Shown here in pieces: positions 18,447 through 27,849 of a DNA stretch of 64,000 nt (positions are counted from its first letter, which is position 1; each line of letters opens with the position of its first letter). Where the stretch lies: positions 1,178,001 through 1,242,000 of the forward strand of contig OY759717.1 in NCBI GenBank assembly GCA_963662525.1, given 5' to 3'. Both the position numbers and the translations under genes were made by a program. The DNA is from CAZSDU01 sp963662525. GTDB lineage: Bacteria; Bacteroidota; Bacteroidia; Bacteroidales; FEN-979. Under the pieces are notes generated by a model. It had not been told where the DNA came from and did not search any database. It saw only the letters and a program-made list of their open reading frames with translations.

Positions 18447-19547
18447 TTATTTTTTCCCGAAAACATCCAATAGCTTTTTCTGCAGATCTTCCCCCCTCAG
18501 GTTCCTTCCGATGATCTTCTGATCTTTATCAAGTAAAACATTGGAAGGAATCGAATTGATGCCGTAAAGCTTCCCGGCAGCATTGCCCCAGCCTTTCAGG
18601 TCAGATACATGATACCAGTTGAGTTTATCATCTTTGGTAGCTTTGATCCATTTCTCCCTGCTCTGGTCAAAAGAAACCCCCAGAATATCGAATCCCTTTT
18701 TATTATAAGCCTGATAGGCTTTTACTACATTGGGGTTTTCAGCCCTGCAGGGGCCACACCAGCTGGCCCAGAAATCCACCAGTAAAATTTTTCCTTTAAA
18801 AGAGGAAAGCGCAATCGGCTTGCCAAGACTGTCGTTCATCGTGAAATCAGGTGCCGGCTGCCCGACGGAAACACTCTTTAAGATATCAATCCGCTTTTTC
18901 AATACCTGCATATAGGCAGATCCGTTGAGATTAGTGTCGAATGCAGTAACGATCTCTTCCAGCTCGGGGAGTTCAAATTGCCAGGAGTTACGCATCACGA
19001 GGAAAGGAGAAACCACCGATTGATGATTGGATTTAGCAAAAGCAACCAGATTCTTTTTCATTTCCTTATCAAGCTCCGTAGAAATGGAATCTGTCTGCTT
19101 CATCATCACACTATCATGCATTTCTTTTGCCAACTTCCACTTTTTATAAATCTTCTCTATCTTGTCATTCAGTTCCTTGCCCTGGGTCTGGTATTGTTTA
19201 TAAACATCCTGAGAGGCCGATCCTTTGATGATGGTCTTATCCAGACTATCAGAAAATATTTCTATATCGATGGGAGCATGTTCAACAAAAACCGGAACAA
19301 AAATCTGCTTTGACTGCACACTCAGGTACCACATTTCAGGGAGTCCGATCGTTCCCTTGAAACTGAATTTTCCATTTTCCAATCTGGCAGAATCGAGTTT
19401 TATCCAATTACCTTCTTCAAGCTTCTGCAACACAACCATACCGGTATCAATTCCCTTGACAGATCCCTTGATGGTATACTGATTTTTGTTTTCTCCGCAG
19501 GATGCCATAATAGCGCCAAGAAGCAGAATACATAATAAATTTTTCAT
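18447..19547 (-). CDS. TlpA-like thiol-disulphide oxidoreductase lipoprotein (DUF4369, CGPC)
   Basis: A 366-residue lipoprotein: lipobox I-M-A-S-C with Cys17, then a DUF4369-like beta domain (GSVKGIDTGMVVLQKL to about residue 115), a helical segment, and a thioredoxin domain from about residue 230 (GQPAPDFTMND). The active site W-A-S-W-C-G-P-C is canonical and the cis-Pro loop is GINSIPSNVLLD. Such proteins are abundant in Bacteroidota and usually keep periplasmic thiols reduced. First gene of a two-gene operon with the CQHC paralogue; the two arose from a common ancestor (inference from shared domain order). Confidence 0.85.
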   Translation of the reverse strand: MKNLLCILLLGAIMASCGENKNQYTIKGSVKGIDTGMVVLQKLEEGNWIKLDSARLENGKFSFKGTIGLPEMWYLSVQSKQIFVPVFVEHAPIDIEIFSDSLDKTIIKGSASQDVYKQYQTQGKELNDKIEKIYKKWKLAKEMHDSVMMKQTDSISTELDKEMKKNLVAFAKSNHQSVVSPFLVMRNSWQFELPELEEIVTAFDTNLNGSAYMQVLKKRIDILKSVSVGQPAPDFTMNDSLGKPIALSSFKGKILLVDFWASWCGPCRAENPNVVKAYQAYNKKGFDILGVSFDQSREKWIKATKDDKLNWYHVSDLKGWGNAAGKLYGINSIPSNVLLDKDQKIIGRNLRGEDLQKKLLDVFGKK

Positions 19548-19575
19548 AAACTGGAGCTTTGTTTGGTTAATATTA

Positions 19576-19583
19576 CAAAAGTA
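19576..19583 (-). promoter_or_regulatory. -7 box of the thioredoxin-fold operon
   Basis: TACTTTTG on the minus strand fits TAnnTTTG and lies 28 bases before the start of the CGPC lipoprotein. No -33 TTTG at usual spacing. It lies in the 92-base divergent region shared with the alpha-mannosidase gene. Confidence 0.45.
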
Positions 19584-19639
19584 AGGTTTTTTTTCGGAAT
19601 GGAATTATTCCCTATTTTTACCAGCAAATCTGTTGGCTT

Positions 19640-22600
19640 ATGAAACGTATCATCCCCATTACGATACTGGCTTTTTTCCTATTTTCCACAACTCCTCTTT
19701 CTGCTCAGCCTGAAGGTGTCTTGAAAAACATTCCCAGGTATGATCTTTCCACAACCCCCGTTTTGTACACCGTGGGTTATGCACATCTAGATACCCAATG
19801 GAGATGGGACTATGAAGAGACCATCAATATTTTTCTGAAGAGCACCCTGGATGACAATTTTCTCCGGTTTGAAAAATACAAACCCTATGTCTTCACTTTC
19901 TCGGGTGCGCGCAGATACAAGATGATGAAAGAGTATTACCCTTCAAAATATGAGAAGCTTAAAAAATATATCAACCAGGGTCGTTGGTTTGTCGGTGGTT
20001 CTTCAGTAGATGAATGTGATGCCAATATCCCTTCTCCCGAATCGCTTATCCGCCAGGTCCTTTATGGGAATGCTTGGTTCCGGGCTGAATTCGGGAAAGA
20101 AAGTGTCGATTTTTTATTGCCTGATTGTTTCGGTTTTCAGGCTCACCTTCCTTCTGCCCTGGCCCACGCAGGGATTAAAGGGTTTTCAACCCAGAAGCTA
20201 GAATGGGGATCGGCGGCAGGGATTCCCTTTAACCTCGGAAACTGGAATGGTCCGGATGGGAAAGGGGTCACAGCAGCTCTGAATGCCACGGATTATACGG
20301 GAAAAATTGAAACCCGCCTGGATACCTTGAGTTACTGGGTTAACCGGGTCATGACCAATGGGATAAAATATAAAGTTTTTGCCGATTACCGTTATTATGG
20401 CGTGGGTGATGTTGGCGGAGCTCCCCGGGAAGACGACATAAAAAACGCTCTCGGCAGCATCGGAAATCCGGATGGAAAAATACAAGTGTATCTCAGTTCC
20501 TCCGATCAGCTTTTCCGAGATCTGAGCGAAGAACAGAAAAGCCAGCTTCCTTCCTATTCCGGCGATCTCCTGCTGACAGAACATTCAGCAGGTTCACTGA
20601 GTTCACAGGCATATATGAAACGCTGGAACCGTAAAAATGAACAACTGGCCCTGGCTGCAGAACCTCTAGCAGTGATGGCGCAATGGTTGGGGACCCAGGA
20701 GTATCCTCAATCCAGACTCAACCAGGCCTGGTGGCTGGTTATGGGCAGCCAGATGCACGACATCCTCCCCGGAACCTGTATCCCGAAAGCATATGAATAT
20801 GCGTGGAATGATGAAGTTCTGGCCATGAACCAGTTTGCTTATACCATGGAGAATTCCGCCGGGACCGTTGTCCGGGCCATGGATACCAGATCCGAAGGAA
20901 AAAGCATTATCGTTTATAATCCCCTGGCCATCCCCCGAAAAGATTTAACGGAAGCTGAAATCCTCTACCCTGAGGGAGTTCCTCAGTCGCTCCGGGTGAT
21001 GAATCCTGACCAAAAGGAAATACCGTTTCAGGTGATTTACCGGAATAAAAATGCTGTCAAAATTATTTTCCTGGCCGATATGCCTTCCTTTGGTCTTGCC
21101 TGTTACAGTCTTGAATCCACCGAAAAACCGGGAATTTTCCAGACAAGTCTTTCATCTGGAATGAATTTCCTGGAAAACGAGTTTTACAAAGTCACCCTGA
21201 ATGCCAACGGGGATATTTCCAGCATCCTAGATAAAAAAGCAGGGAAAGAGATCCTTTCGGCACCTGTCCATCTGGAGTTCCTCAAAGAACATCCGGCTTA
21301 CTGGCCTGCCTGGAACATGGACTGGAATGACCGCCAGAAACCCCCTGTCGATTTTGTCAAAGGACCAGCCAGAATTACCCTTGAAGAAAACGGTCCGGTG
21401 AGAGCCTGCCTGAGAATTGAGAGAAATGCCAGAAATTCTATTTTTGTGCAATATTTATATCTGACAGCCGGAAAAGAGAGAATTATGGTCCGGAACATTG
21501 TTGACTGGCAATCCAGGGGTGTGAGCCTGAAAGCATCATTTCCGCTTGCTGTTTCAAACAGTATGGCAACCTATAACCTTGGACTAGGAACTATCGGGCG
21601 AAGCACTAACGAAGAGAAAAAATATGAAGTTCCATCCCGCGAATGGTTCGATCTTACCGATAAATCGGGTAATTACGGAATCACTATCCTCGAGGATTGC
21701 AAATTCGGATCTGACAAGCCCAACGATAAAACGTTACGATTAACATTGCTTTATACACCCACTTCCAATTTTTACCACGACCAGGCTACCCAGGACTGGG
21801 GCCGGCATGATTTCACGTATGGCTTATATGCTCATCCAGGAGATTGGAGAACCGGCTTGTCGGAGTGGCAGGCCCGTAGCCTGAACCAACCACTCAGGGC
21901 ATTTAATGTAACTGATCATCCGGGATTCCTTGGAAAACGTTTCTCTTTTGCACATATTTCAACTCCTGCGGTCGATATCCGGACTATAAAAAAGGCAGAA
22001 ATCGGCGACCGGGTCATCATTCGCCTCCAGGAATTGCTGGGAAAAGTTGCACCCAACGTAGAAATCGGCTTTTCATCTAAAATACTTGATGCCTATGAAG
22101 TTGATGGCCAGGAACGCAGAATTGCCGATGCTATGGTGACCACCGGACGACTTATTGTCAACATGGAAAAATTCGCCATCCGGAGTTTTTCAGTCAGACT
22201 GGAAGCGCCGTCAGAGAAGCTGGATGGACCGATAAGTATCCCGCTTACAATTCCCTACGACCAGGATGTGGTGAGCAATGACAGAAATAAAAAAAACGGA
22301 AGATTTGATCCTCTCGGGATTAGTATTCCCGCAGAACAATTCCCTGAAAACCTATTGGTTGATGGTGTTCAATTCAGGTTTGGCAAGACGGATGATGGTC
22401 AAAATAATGCCCTGATCTGCAAAGGACAAAAAATTAGCCTTCCGAAAACCGGAAATTTCAACCGATTGTACATTCTGGCCGCCGCAACTGAAGATACTAC
22501 TGCCCTCTTCAGGATCGGAGGGGTAAAAACGAATCTCCGCATTCAGGGATTTAATGGTAGGATAGGCCAGTTCGACAACCGGATTTGGGATCGGCTGGAC

Positions 22601-23488
22601 CGAATTAAAGACCTGGAGAAAGCATTTATCAAACGGGATGAAGTGGCCTGGTATTCCACCCACGTTCACCGCGATACAAACAATGTCGCTTATCAATATG
22701 CTTATATTTTTAAATATGCTTTTGATGTGAGCCCGGCCTCCGGTTATATCCAGCTTCCCGAAGATGAATCCATCCGGATTTTCGCCATTTCCCTGGCTGA
22801 TAATACCTATGATCAGGCAAAACCAGCTGTTGCACTCTATGACGATTTTACCGGCAGATCGCCCATGAAACTGAATCTGCCATTCTCCTATGTGTCGGAA
22901 TCCATGGTTCCCACAGCAAAATTTACTTTTTCACGAAAGAAGAAACTTTCCGATCTGCCAACCCGTGTAACCATGAAGGATTTTGCTGATATGCATATGC
23001 CGAATGGGGTTTCCACCCGGTATTACTTCAGTAATTCCGACAGCAATTTCCGGAAAATAGAAAACGGAATGTTCATTTCCTCTGCCAATGACGGAATGTT
23101 TGATCTTTTACCCAATGATTCTGTCAATGACCTTTGGTCAGAAAACGGGGAAGGCAGGATATATATGGATTTACAGAAAGAAATTGAGCTCGACAGCATA
23201 CATTTGTTTTCCACTCTGGATACCAGACGAGGAGCCTGTTCTTTCTCTCTCTGGGCTGCTTCCGGGATAAAAAAACCTGATGTCTCCGGTGATCCAAAAG
23301 CTGCCGGCTGGACATATTTGCTGACCATACCGAAACCTGACATCTGGGGAAACGGCCAAGCGGTTTATTCCATACTCCCGATCATGGAAAAAAACAAACC
23401 TTACCGGTATTTCCTTTGGGTTAGTGAAGATTCACCCCACGGTCCCCAATATTTTCGCGAGATTGATATCTTTGAGAAACAGAAATAA
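19640..23488 (+). CDS. Exported GH38 alpha-mannosidase
   Basis: A 1282-residue secreted glycosidase (signal peptide to about Ala22). The GH38 catalytic domain shows YAHLDTQWRWDYEET (His49 and Asp51 as zinc ligands), the nucleophile motif L-P-D-C-F-G-F with Asp162, TEHSAGS, and QMHDILPG. The middle and C-terminal GH38 beta domains follow (NEFYKVTLNANGDISSILDKKAGKE; SVRLEAP near residue 860). GH38 retains configuration and removes alpha-linked mannose from glycans. About 350 residues beyond the expected end form extra beta-rich domains, possibly carbohydrate binding. No SusC/SusD genes are adjacent, so it is not in an obvious PUL. Confidence 0.92.
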   Translation: MKRIIPITILAFFLFSTTPLSAQPEGVLKNIPRYDLSTTPVLYTVGYAHLDTQWRWDYEETINIFLKSTLDDNFLRFEKYKPYVFTFSGARRYKMMKEYYPSKYEKLKKYINQGRWFVGGSSVDECDANIPSPESLIRQVLYGNAWFRAEFGKESVDFLLPDCFGFQAHLPSALAHAGIKGFSTQKLEWGSAAGIPFNLGNWNGPDGKGVTAALNATDYTGKIETRLDTLSYWVNRVMTNGIKYKVFADYRYYGVGDVGGAPREDDIKNALGSIGNPDGKIQVYLSSSDQLFRDLSEEQKSQLPSYSGDLLLTEHSAGSLSSQAYMKRWNRKNEQLALAAEPLAVMAQWLGTQEYPQSRLNQAWWLVMGSQMHDILPGTCIPKAYEYAWNDEVLAMNQFAYTMENSAGTVVRAMDTRSEGKSIIVYNPLAIPRKDLTEAEILYPEGVPQSLRVMNPDQKEIPFQVIYRNKNAVKIIFLADMPSFGLACYSLESTEKPGIFQTSLSSGMNFLENEFYKVTLNANGDISSILDKKAGKEILSAPVHLEFLKEHPAYWPAWNMDWNDRQKPPVDFVKGPARITLEENGPVRACLRIERNARNSIFVQYLYLTAGKERIMVRNIVDWQSRGVSLKASFPLAVSNSMATYNLGLGTIGRSTNEEKKYEVPSREWFDLTDKSGNYGITILEDCKFGSDKPNDKTLRLTLLYTPTSNFYHDQATQDWGRHDFTYGLYAHPGDWRTGLSEWQARSLNQPLRAFNVTDHPGFLGKRFSFAHISTPAVDIRTIKKAEIGDRVIIRLQELLGKVAPNVEIGFSSKILDAYEVDGQERRIADAMVTTGRLIVNMEKFAIRSFSVRLEAPSEKLDGPISIPLTIPYDQDVVSNDRNKKNGRFDPLGISIPAEQFPENLLVDGVQFRFGKTDDGQNNALICKGQKISLPKTGNFNRLYILAAATEDTTALFRIGGVKTNLRIQGFNGRIGQFDNRIWDRLDRIKDLEKAFIKRDEVAWYSTHVHRDTNNVAYQYAYIFKYAFDVSPASGYIQLPEDESIRIFAISLADNTYDQAKPAVALYDDFTGRSPMKLNLPFSYVSESMVPTAKFTFSRKKKLSDLPTRVTMKDFADMHMPNGVSTRYYFSNSDSNFRKIENGMFISSANDGMFDLLPNDSVNDLWSENGEGRIYMDLQKEIELDSIHLFSTLDTRRGACSFSLWAASGIKKPDVSGDPKAAGWTYLLTIPKPDIWGNGQAVYSILPIMEKNKPYRYFLWVSEDSPHGPQYFREIDIFEKQK

Positions 23489-23494
23489 CCGGAT

Positions 23495-24550
23495 TTATTC
23501 GGGAATTCTGTATCTCCTCCAAAACTTAAAACGTGTTATTGAAGTGTACCTCATCAGTTTCCGGATAAACGTAAAATGCATCAGGTAGTGCATCAGGTAA
23601 TAGGTGATCACAAAAAAAGTAACCATTACCGCCCACTGCATCATCAGAATGATGGTTTTACCCAGGTAAGCCATGGATGAAATAAATGTGGCAAGCAATT
23701 CCATCGTCTTTGATGCGATCCATGGATTCAGGAAGGCAACCGAAATCCAGATCAGCGGAATCAGCCAGTTGTGACTAGTTTCAATGGCCCGTTGCGGACA
23801 GAAGTTCATGCAATGCATGCAGCTTTCACAGGTGATTTTCCAGTAGGGACGGTTGTCTTTCAGCACCAGTGACTTGGTGGGGCAGGCTTTGATACAGAGC
23901 ATGCAATCATTACAAAGATCTGTGGCATAAAAAGTCTTGGCCAATATGAACCTACCGGTAAAATAATAGCCGAAAGCAATCAGCACTACCAGCAGATCAA
24001 AGGGAAGAGAAATCAGTGCCGGACGGTATATTTTCTCACCGGATAGGAGTTTACCGGTAAAGTTGTCAACCTTGATTTTCCAGTGCGCAACCATAGAATT
24101 CACCACCTTCGGTTTCAATCCCGGATGAAGTGAAATCCAGTTTGACGGCAAATCTACGGGTCTCATTCCAACCACATGATACCTTTTCAGCCATAATACT
24201 GCCGCGGGTAGTATCTGTGCCACCCCGCTTAGCCCGGGTATAAAAAACCTGGAAATTTTCATCCCGGCCCGCGTATTTACGAGGAAAACATCAGATCCGG
24301 GATAGGCTTTAAATCCGAAAATCAGTTTCAGGAAATGATGAGGCAGATTGAACCCATGGGTGGCCGAACAAAAGCCAACAAGGGTAGGCCCATCCTGAAC
24401 TGAAGGAGGCTCCCTGAGAAAGGCATAGAATGGCATGACAAAGGTGTTCAATCCCTGTTCCTTCGCCCTGACAGCAATCCATTCAGCGGTTCGTTTTGCA
24501 TTCCCGGTACCGGAATAATAGATGATGACGAGGTTTTTATAAACTGACAT
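23495..24550 (-). CDS. Flavodoxin-ferredoxin membrane protein (EFR1-like)
   Basis: A 351-residue protein. An N-terminal flavodoxin-like domain (VIIYYSGTGNAKRTAEWIA, FMN loop; GFCSATHGFNLP) is followed by a membrane segment (about 187-202), a dicluster 4Fe-4S module (C-N-D-C-M-L-C-I-K-A-C-P and C-E-S-C-M-H-C-M-N-F-C-P, both with all four Cys), and more hydrophobic helices at the C-terminus. It resembles EFR1-type flavodoxin/ferredoxin proteins but is membrane-bound. It probably shuttles low-potential electrons near the cytoplasmic membrane; donor and acceptor unknown. It converges with the GH38 gene with a six-base gap. Confidence 0.75.
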   Translation of the reverse strand: MSVYKNLVIIYYSGTGNAKRTAEWIAVRAKEQGLNTFVMPFYAFLREPPSVQDGPTLVGFCSATHGFNLPHHFLKLIFGFKAYPGSDVFLVNTRAGMKISRFFIPGLSGVAQILPAAVLWLKRYHVVGMRPVDLPSNWISLHPGLKPKVVNSMVAHWKIKVDNFTGKLLSGEKIYRPALISLPFDLLVVLIAFGYYFTGRFILAKTFYATDLCNDCMLCIKACPTKSLVLKDNRPYWKITCESCMHCMNFCPQRAIETSHNWLIPLIWISVAFLNPWIASKTMELLATFISSMAYLGKTIILMMQWAVMVTFFVITYYLMHYLMHFTFIRKLMRYTSITRFKFWRRYRIPE

Positions 24551-24623
24551 GGAAAAGAATGAAAATTTTAAGCAAATTTAAAGGATTGATTAAATTAGCC
24601 AAGCTTTTAATCAGCTATATCCA

Positions 24624-25436
24624 ATGAAACAGCCTTTCGAAATGTTCGAACTGACTGAAGACATATGCCGGGAGATCCTTAGCCATCCGAGTAAACCGCA
24701 TCGTCATGAATATGAGGAGCTATTGATAATCACCTGCGGAAAGCCGGAAAATCTCATTGACTTTTTTAAAGAAACGGTGGAGGCTCCCGTTATTATTTAT
24801 GTTGCCCGGGGTAAGATTCATGAATTTATTCCTGATATGGAAACCCGCGGCTGGTGCATCCGTTACTTCAATGATTTCATCCCTGAAAGCAATTTCCATT
24901 TCTTTTCCAATTACCTGGATCGTATCACATTTTCCTTTAATCCGGGGACATGCAGGCAGCAGATCGGTATCCTTTGTGAACTGATCATGACTGAATTCAA
25001 GAACAATCCCGGATCACCTGAAATATACCGTAATCTCTTCCGGGCTCTTCTTGCCAAGCTCGAAGCAGAAGGGCAACATCACCTACCCGTAAAAAAAGAA
25101 ATCCGTTCATCCTCTCAAATCGCTTTTAAAAACTTTCTCCAAATCCTTGAAGGCAATTACTACCGTGCCGAAGGGGTAAGCTTCTATGCAGACAAGATGA
25201 ATACTTCTGTGCGAAACCTGAACCATCTTTGCTCGAAAATTTTCGGTAAAAGTGTTTCGGAAATCATTGAAACACGCAAACTGATCGAAGCACGAAGACT
25301 TCTGCTGGCTTCAAATCAAACCATTTCAGAGATCGGGTTCGCTCTTGGATACCGTGAAAAATCATATTTCACCAGGGTCTTCCGCAGAAAAACCGGCCTA
25401 ACACCAACTGAATTCAGGGCAAACATGCAATCCTGA
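24624..25436 (+). CDS. AraC-family transcriptional regulator
   Basis: A 270-residue regulator. The N-terminus (EMFELTEDICREI, HRHEYEELLIITCGKPE) is a cupin-like sensing domain of the AraC type; the C-terminal 100 residues hold two helix-turn-helix motifs (GVSFYADKMNTSVRNLNHLC and TISEIGFALGYREKSYFTRVFRRKTGLTPTEFR, written here as two overlapping parts of the AraC signature). Its immediate downstream neighbour is yceI, 73 bases away on the same strand, with a 21-base-spaced direct repeat in the gap that looks like an AraC-type operator. Ligand unknown. Confidence 0.9.
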   Translation: MKQPFEMFELTEDICREILSHPSKPHRHEYEELLIITCGKPENLIDFFKETVEAPVIIYVARGKIHEFIPDMETRGWCIRYFNDFIPESNFHFFSNYLDRITFSFNPGTCRQQIGILCELIMTEFKNNPGSPEIYRNLFRALLAKLEAEGQHHLPVKKEIRSSSQIAFKNFLQILEGNYYRAEGVSFYADKMNTSVRNLNHLCSKIFGKSVSEIIETRKLIEARRLLLASNQTISEIGFALGYREKSYFTRVFRRKTGLTPTEFRANMQS

Positions 25437-25439
25437 TTG

Positions 25440-25477
25440 TCCGTAAAGTACCACCCATTTTCCTGAAAGTGTTACCC
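25440..25477 (+). promoter_or_regulatory. Candidate AraC-type operator (direct repeat, 21-base period) before yceI
   Basis: Two 17-base half-sites of form TCCnnAAAGTnnnACCC occur at 25440-25456 and 25461-25477, offset by exactly 21 bases, that is two helical turns, which is the spacing typical of AraC-family half-sites. They match at 12 of 17 positions. The second overlaps a near-palindrome at 25471-25484 centred on ACCCGGGT. The pair ends 32 bases before the yceI ATG, where an activator would contact RNA polymerase. Repeat and spacing are seen; binding is inferred. Confidence 0.5.
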
Positions 25478-25509
25478 GGGTGACCTTTTAAGTACGCAAC
25501 TTTGCACCC

Positions 25510-26106
25510 ATGAAAACAACAGTTAAATACATCACAGCCATGGTTATCATGCTTATGGTAACCGCAAACCTGAAATCCCAGACCAAATGGTCGCTCGACA
25601 ATGCCCATACCAGCGTCAGATTTTCCGTGAGCCACCTTGTGATCTCAGAAGTCGACGGTTCGTTCAGGACCTTTGCAGGTTCCATGACCGCTTCAAAACC
25701 TGATTTTACCGATGCTCAGATCGAATTCTCAGTAGATATTTCCAGCATTAATACCGATAATGAGCAACGCGATAACCACCTGAAGTCCGATGACTTTTTC
25801 AATGCTGAAAAATTCCCTAAGATGATCTTTAAAAGCTTATCGATGAAAAAGATCAGCGGGAATAAATATGAACTTACCGGAAACCTTACCATTCGTGGTA
25901 TTACAAAAAAGGCAGTATTCAATGTGACTTATGGTGGCATGGCCAACGATCCCTGGGGAAATACCAAGGCAGGTTTCAGGGCATCAACTACCATTAACCG
26001 GCTTGATTACGGCCTGAAATGGAATACCCTGACTGAAGCCGGGGGTGCTGTAGTCGGTTCAGATGTGACCATACAGATCAATGCAGAATTTGTAAAAACC
26101 AAATAA
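25510..26106 (+). CDS. YceI-family periplasmic lipocalin-like protein
   Basis: A 198-residue exported protein (signal peptide to about Ser23-Gln24). KWSLDNAHTSVRFSVSHLVIS is the YceI N-terminal signature, followed by the F-R-T-F-A-G-S-M loop, DFFNAEKFPKMIFKS, and LTGNLTIRGITKKAVFNV. YceI proteins form a lipocalin-like barrel that binds isoprenoid or other long apolar molecules in the periplasm. Probably regulated by the upstream AraC protein. Its ATG lies seven bases after an imperfect -7 box (CAACTTTG), so the transcript may be nearly leaderless. Confidence 0.92.
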   Translation: MKTTVKYITAMVIMLMVTANLKSQTKWSLDNAHTSVRFSVSHLVISEVDGSFRTFAGSMTASKPDFTDAQIEFSVDISSINTDNEQRDNHLKSDDFFNAEKFPKMIFKSLSMKKISGNKYELTGNLTIRGITKKAVFNVTYGGMANDPWGNTKAGFRASTTINRLDYGLKWNTLTEAGGAVVGSDVTIQINAEFVKTK

Positions 26107-26107
26107 A

Positions 26108-26704
26108 TCAGACTTGGTTCTTTCGTCTGAAATTTAATGGCAAATCATCCTGATGATTGATATTCTGAAACGATTTTAGCCAGTCACCGGAATCAGAAAT
26201 TTCAAGGAAAGCATGCGACGAACCCTCGATAAACCTATAAATGGCCAGGGAAGGGGAAGAGATCAGAAAACGATGCAGCTCCTGGCTGATGCTCTTCGGA
26301 TAAACGGCGAATAATGGTTCCAATAAACCCTGATGACGGGGTACGACAATGGATCCGGGATACTCTGAAGAGGCACTGATAAGTCTGCTGATCAATGATC
26401 CGGACGGAAAGGGCATATCACAGGCCAATATAAAAACCCTGTCATAAAGAGAATTTTTCATGGCTGTGTAAATCCCGCCCAGGGGACCTTTATCAGGAAT
26501 CTCATCAGGGAATACACTGATCCCCGGGATCTCATTATAAAGCCCCGGTTTGTTAGAGATCACGATAACCTCATCAAACAGGGGTTTTACAACACTCATG
26601 ATACGATCAATGATAGCGACTCCTTCAACCTGAGCAAATGCTTTGTCCAACCCTTTCATCCGGGAATTCTTTCCACCTGCCAGAATCGCACAAGTATTTT
26701 TCAT
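26108..26704 (-). CDS. mobA: Molybdenum cofactor guanylyltransferase
   Basis: MobA attaches GMP to molybdopterin to make the bis-MGD precursor used by DMSO-reductase-family enzymes. The 198-residue protein has the nucleotidyltransferase P-loop LAGGKNSRMKGLDKAF (7-22), the metal-site motif ACDMPF near residue 114, and PDKGPLGGIYTAM. Length is normal. No other moa/moe/mob gene is near. The presence of mobA suggests the organism makes molybdo- or tungsto-enzymes. Converges with yceI (one base gap) and diverges from the following secreted protein. Confidence 0.85.
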   Translation of the reverse strand: MKNTCAILAGGKNSRMKGLDKAFAQVEGVAIIDRIMSVVKPLFDEVIVISNKPGLYNEIPGISVFPDEIPDKGPLGGIYTAMKNSLYDRVFILACDMPFPSGSLISRLISASSEYPGSIVVPRHQGLLEPLFAVYPKSISQELHRFLISSPSLAIYRFIEGSSHAFLEISDSGDWLKSFQNINHQDDLPLNFRRKNQV

Positions 26705-26818
26705 GTTGCACTTCTTTTTCCTATCCTCCCGCTCCGATATTGCTTTGTTTGTAAATTTAGCGAAAAAACACTCATATCGAAAAAAATGCTATTTTCGGGA
26801 TCAATTAATCCAACATTT

Positions 26819-27382
26819 ATGAAAACAAAATTTCTTTTGCTTTTAATGATAATGATTTCTGTTTGTTCCTATTCCCAGAAACAGATTTTCAAACCCGAAG
26901 TGGCTGTTCAGCTAAAGTTCATCAGCAGCGATGCCGTAATAAAAGATTTGCAGCAAAACGGACAAAATTCAAGGTATTTCAGTATAGCTAAAAACCTTTT
27001 TTATCTCGATACTTCTTATGTGGATCTGGTAAATGCGATTATTCCGGGAACCATTTCCCCCGAATATGTTGATTTCTCTCACTTCATCAATGCCAGGGTC
27101 AGGAATGGCTACCGGGAAGCCTGGGATCATCATGCCCTGCTTTTCTTTGATGTCAGCCTGCAGAATGTACTTGACTTATTCAAAGACCAGACCCTCTACC
27201 ATCAGGTCAAGCTGCAGCTGAACAGGGAATTTGACCAGATAGAAAGCAACATCTATTATAAGGGAACCGATAAAGCCTTGTTCTCTTTTCATCGTTCAGC
27301 AGGAACGGAAGGAAGTACTTACAGGGTGATGCTGGTGGGTAATATTCTGAGAATTGATGAAATATCTGCCTACCTGGAATAA
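26819..27382 (+). CDS. Secreted protein of unknown function
   Basis: I do not recognise this family. Starting at 26819 gives a clean signal peptide (MKTKFLLLLMIMISVCSYSQ) and 187 residues; an upstream in-frame ATG at 26786 would add an 11-residue tail that spoils the signal. The mature part is mixed alpha/beta with many aromatic residues (VAVQLKFISSDAVIKDLQ, RYFSIAKNLFYLDTSYVDLV). It is the first gene of a same-strand run with recX (18-base gap), prfB, arsC-like and fumC, but the secretion signal gives no link to their functions. Confidence 0.7.
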   Translation: MKTKFLLLLMIMISVCSYSQKQIFKPEVAVQLKFISSDAVIKDLQQNGQNSRYFSIAKNLFYLDTSYVDLVNAIIPGTISPEYVDFSHFINARVRNGYREAWDHHALLFFDVSLQNVLDLFKDQTLYHQVKLQLNREFDQIESNIYYKGTDKALFSFHRSAGTEGSTYRVMLVGNILRIDEISAYLE

Positions 27383-27400
27383 TGAATTCTTTGTGCTTTC

Positions 27401-27847
27401 ATGACAACGGAGAAAAAAATACAACGCTATTGTGCTTACCAGGAGCGGTGCAGCCGGGATGTGGAAATAAAACTCAGGGAAGGAAAAACACCTGCCGGAA
27501 AAATAAAGAAACTGCTTCAGCAACTCATCGCGGAAGGATTTATTAATGACGAAAGATTCTCCAGGGCATTTGTCAGGGGTAAATTTTTCAACAATCACTG
27601 GGGTAAGATTAAAATTTCATATGAGCTGAAATCCAGAGGTATTCCGGAAAAGATGATTTCAGCAACTTTTCTTGAAATTGATGAAGCCGAATATATCGAA
27701 TCCCTGAAAAATCTGATCTTAAAAAAAAGAAAGGATTTATCCGCCGGAAAAAACTTGAATATTCGGGAAAAATTGATCAACTTTGCGCTAAACAAAGGGT
27801 ACGAATTTGATTTGATTGCGAGTATCCTGAAAGAAATGAAACTCTGA
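27401..27847 (+). CDS. recX: Regulatory protein RecX
   Basis: RecX binds RecA filaments and limits recombinase activity. The 148-residue protein has the three-helix-repeat pattern of RecX: AYQERCSRDVEIKLRE, LQQLIAEGFINDERFSRAFV and KIKISYELKSRGIPEKMIS, then a third repeat ending in KGYEFDLIASILKEM. The motif G-F-I-N-D-E-R-F-S-R-A-F is diagnostic. recA is not in the window. The prfB ATG begins two bases after its stop. Confidence 0.88.
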   Translation: MTTEKKIQRYCAYQERCSRDVEIKLREGKTPAGKIKKLLQQLIAEGFINDERFSRAFVRGKFFNNHWGKIKISYELKSRGIPEKMISATFLEIDEAEYIESLKNLILKKRKDLSAGKNLNIREKLINFALNKGYEFDLIASILKEMKL

Positions 27848-27849
27848 AT

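Noticed and set aside
18447..19547. Cytochrome c maturation (ResA/CcmG) role for the TlpA-like lipoprotein
   Set aside because: CGPC and fold fit, but no ccm or res gene lies near and DUF4369-TlpA proteins are very common in Bacteroidota; the link to the multihaem cytochromes 25 kb away is not supported by position.
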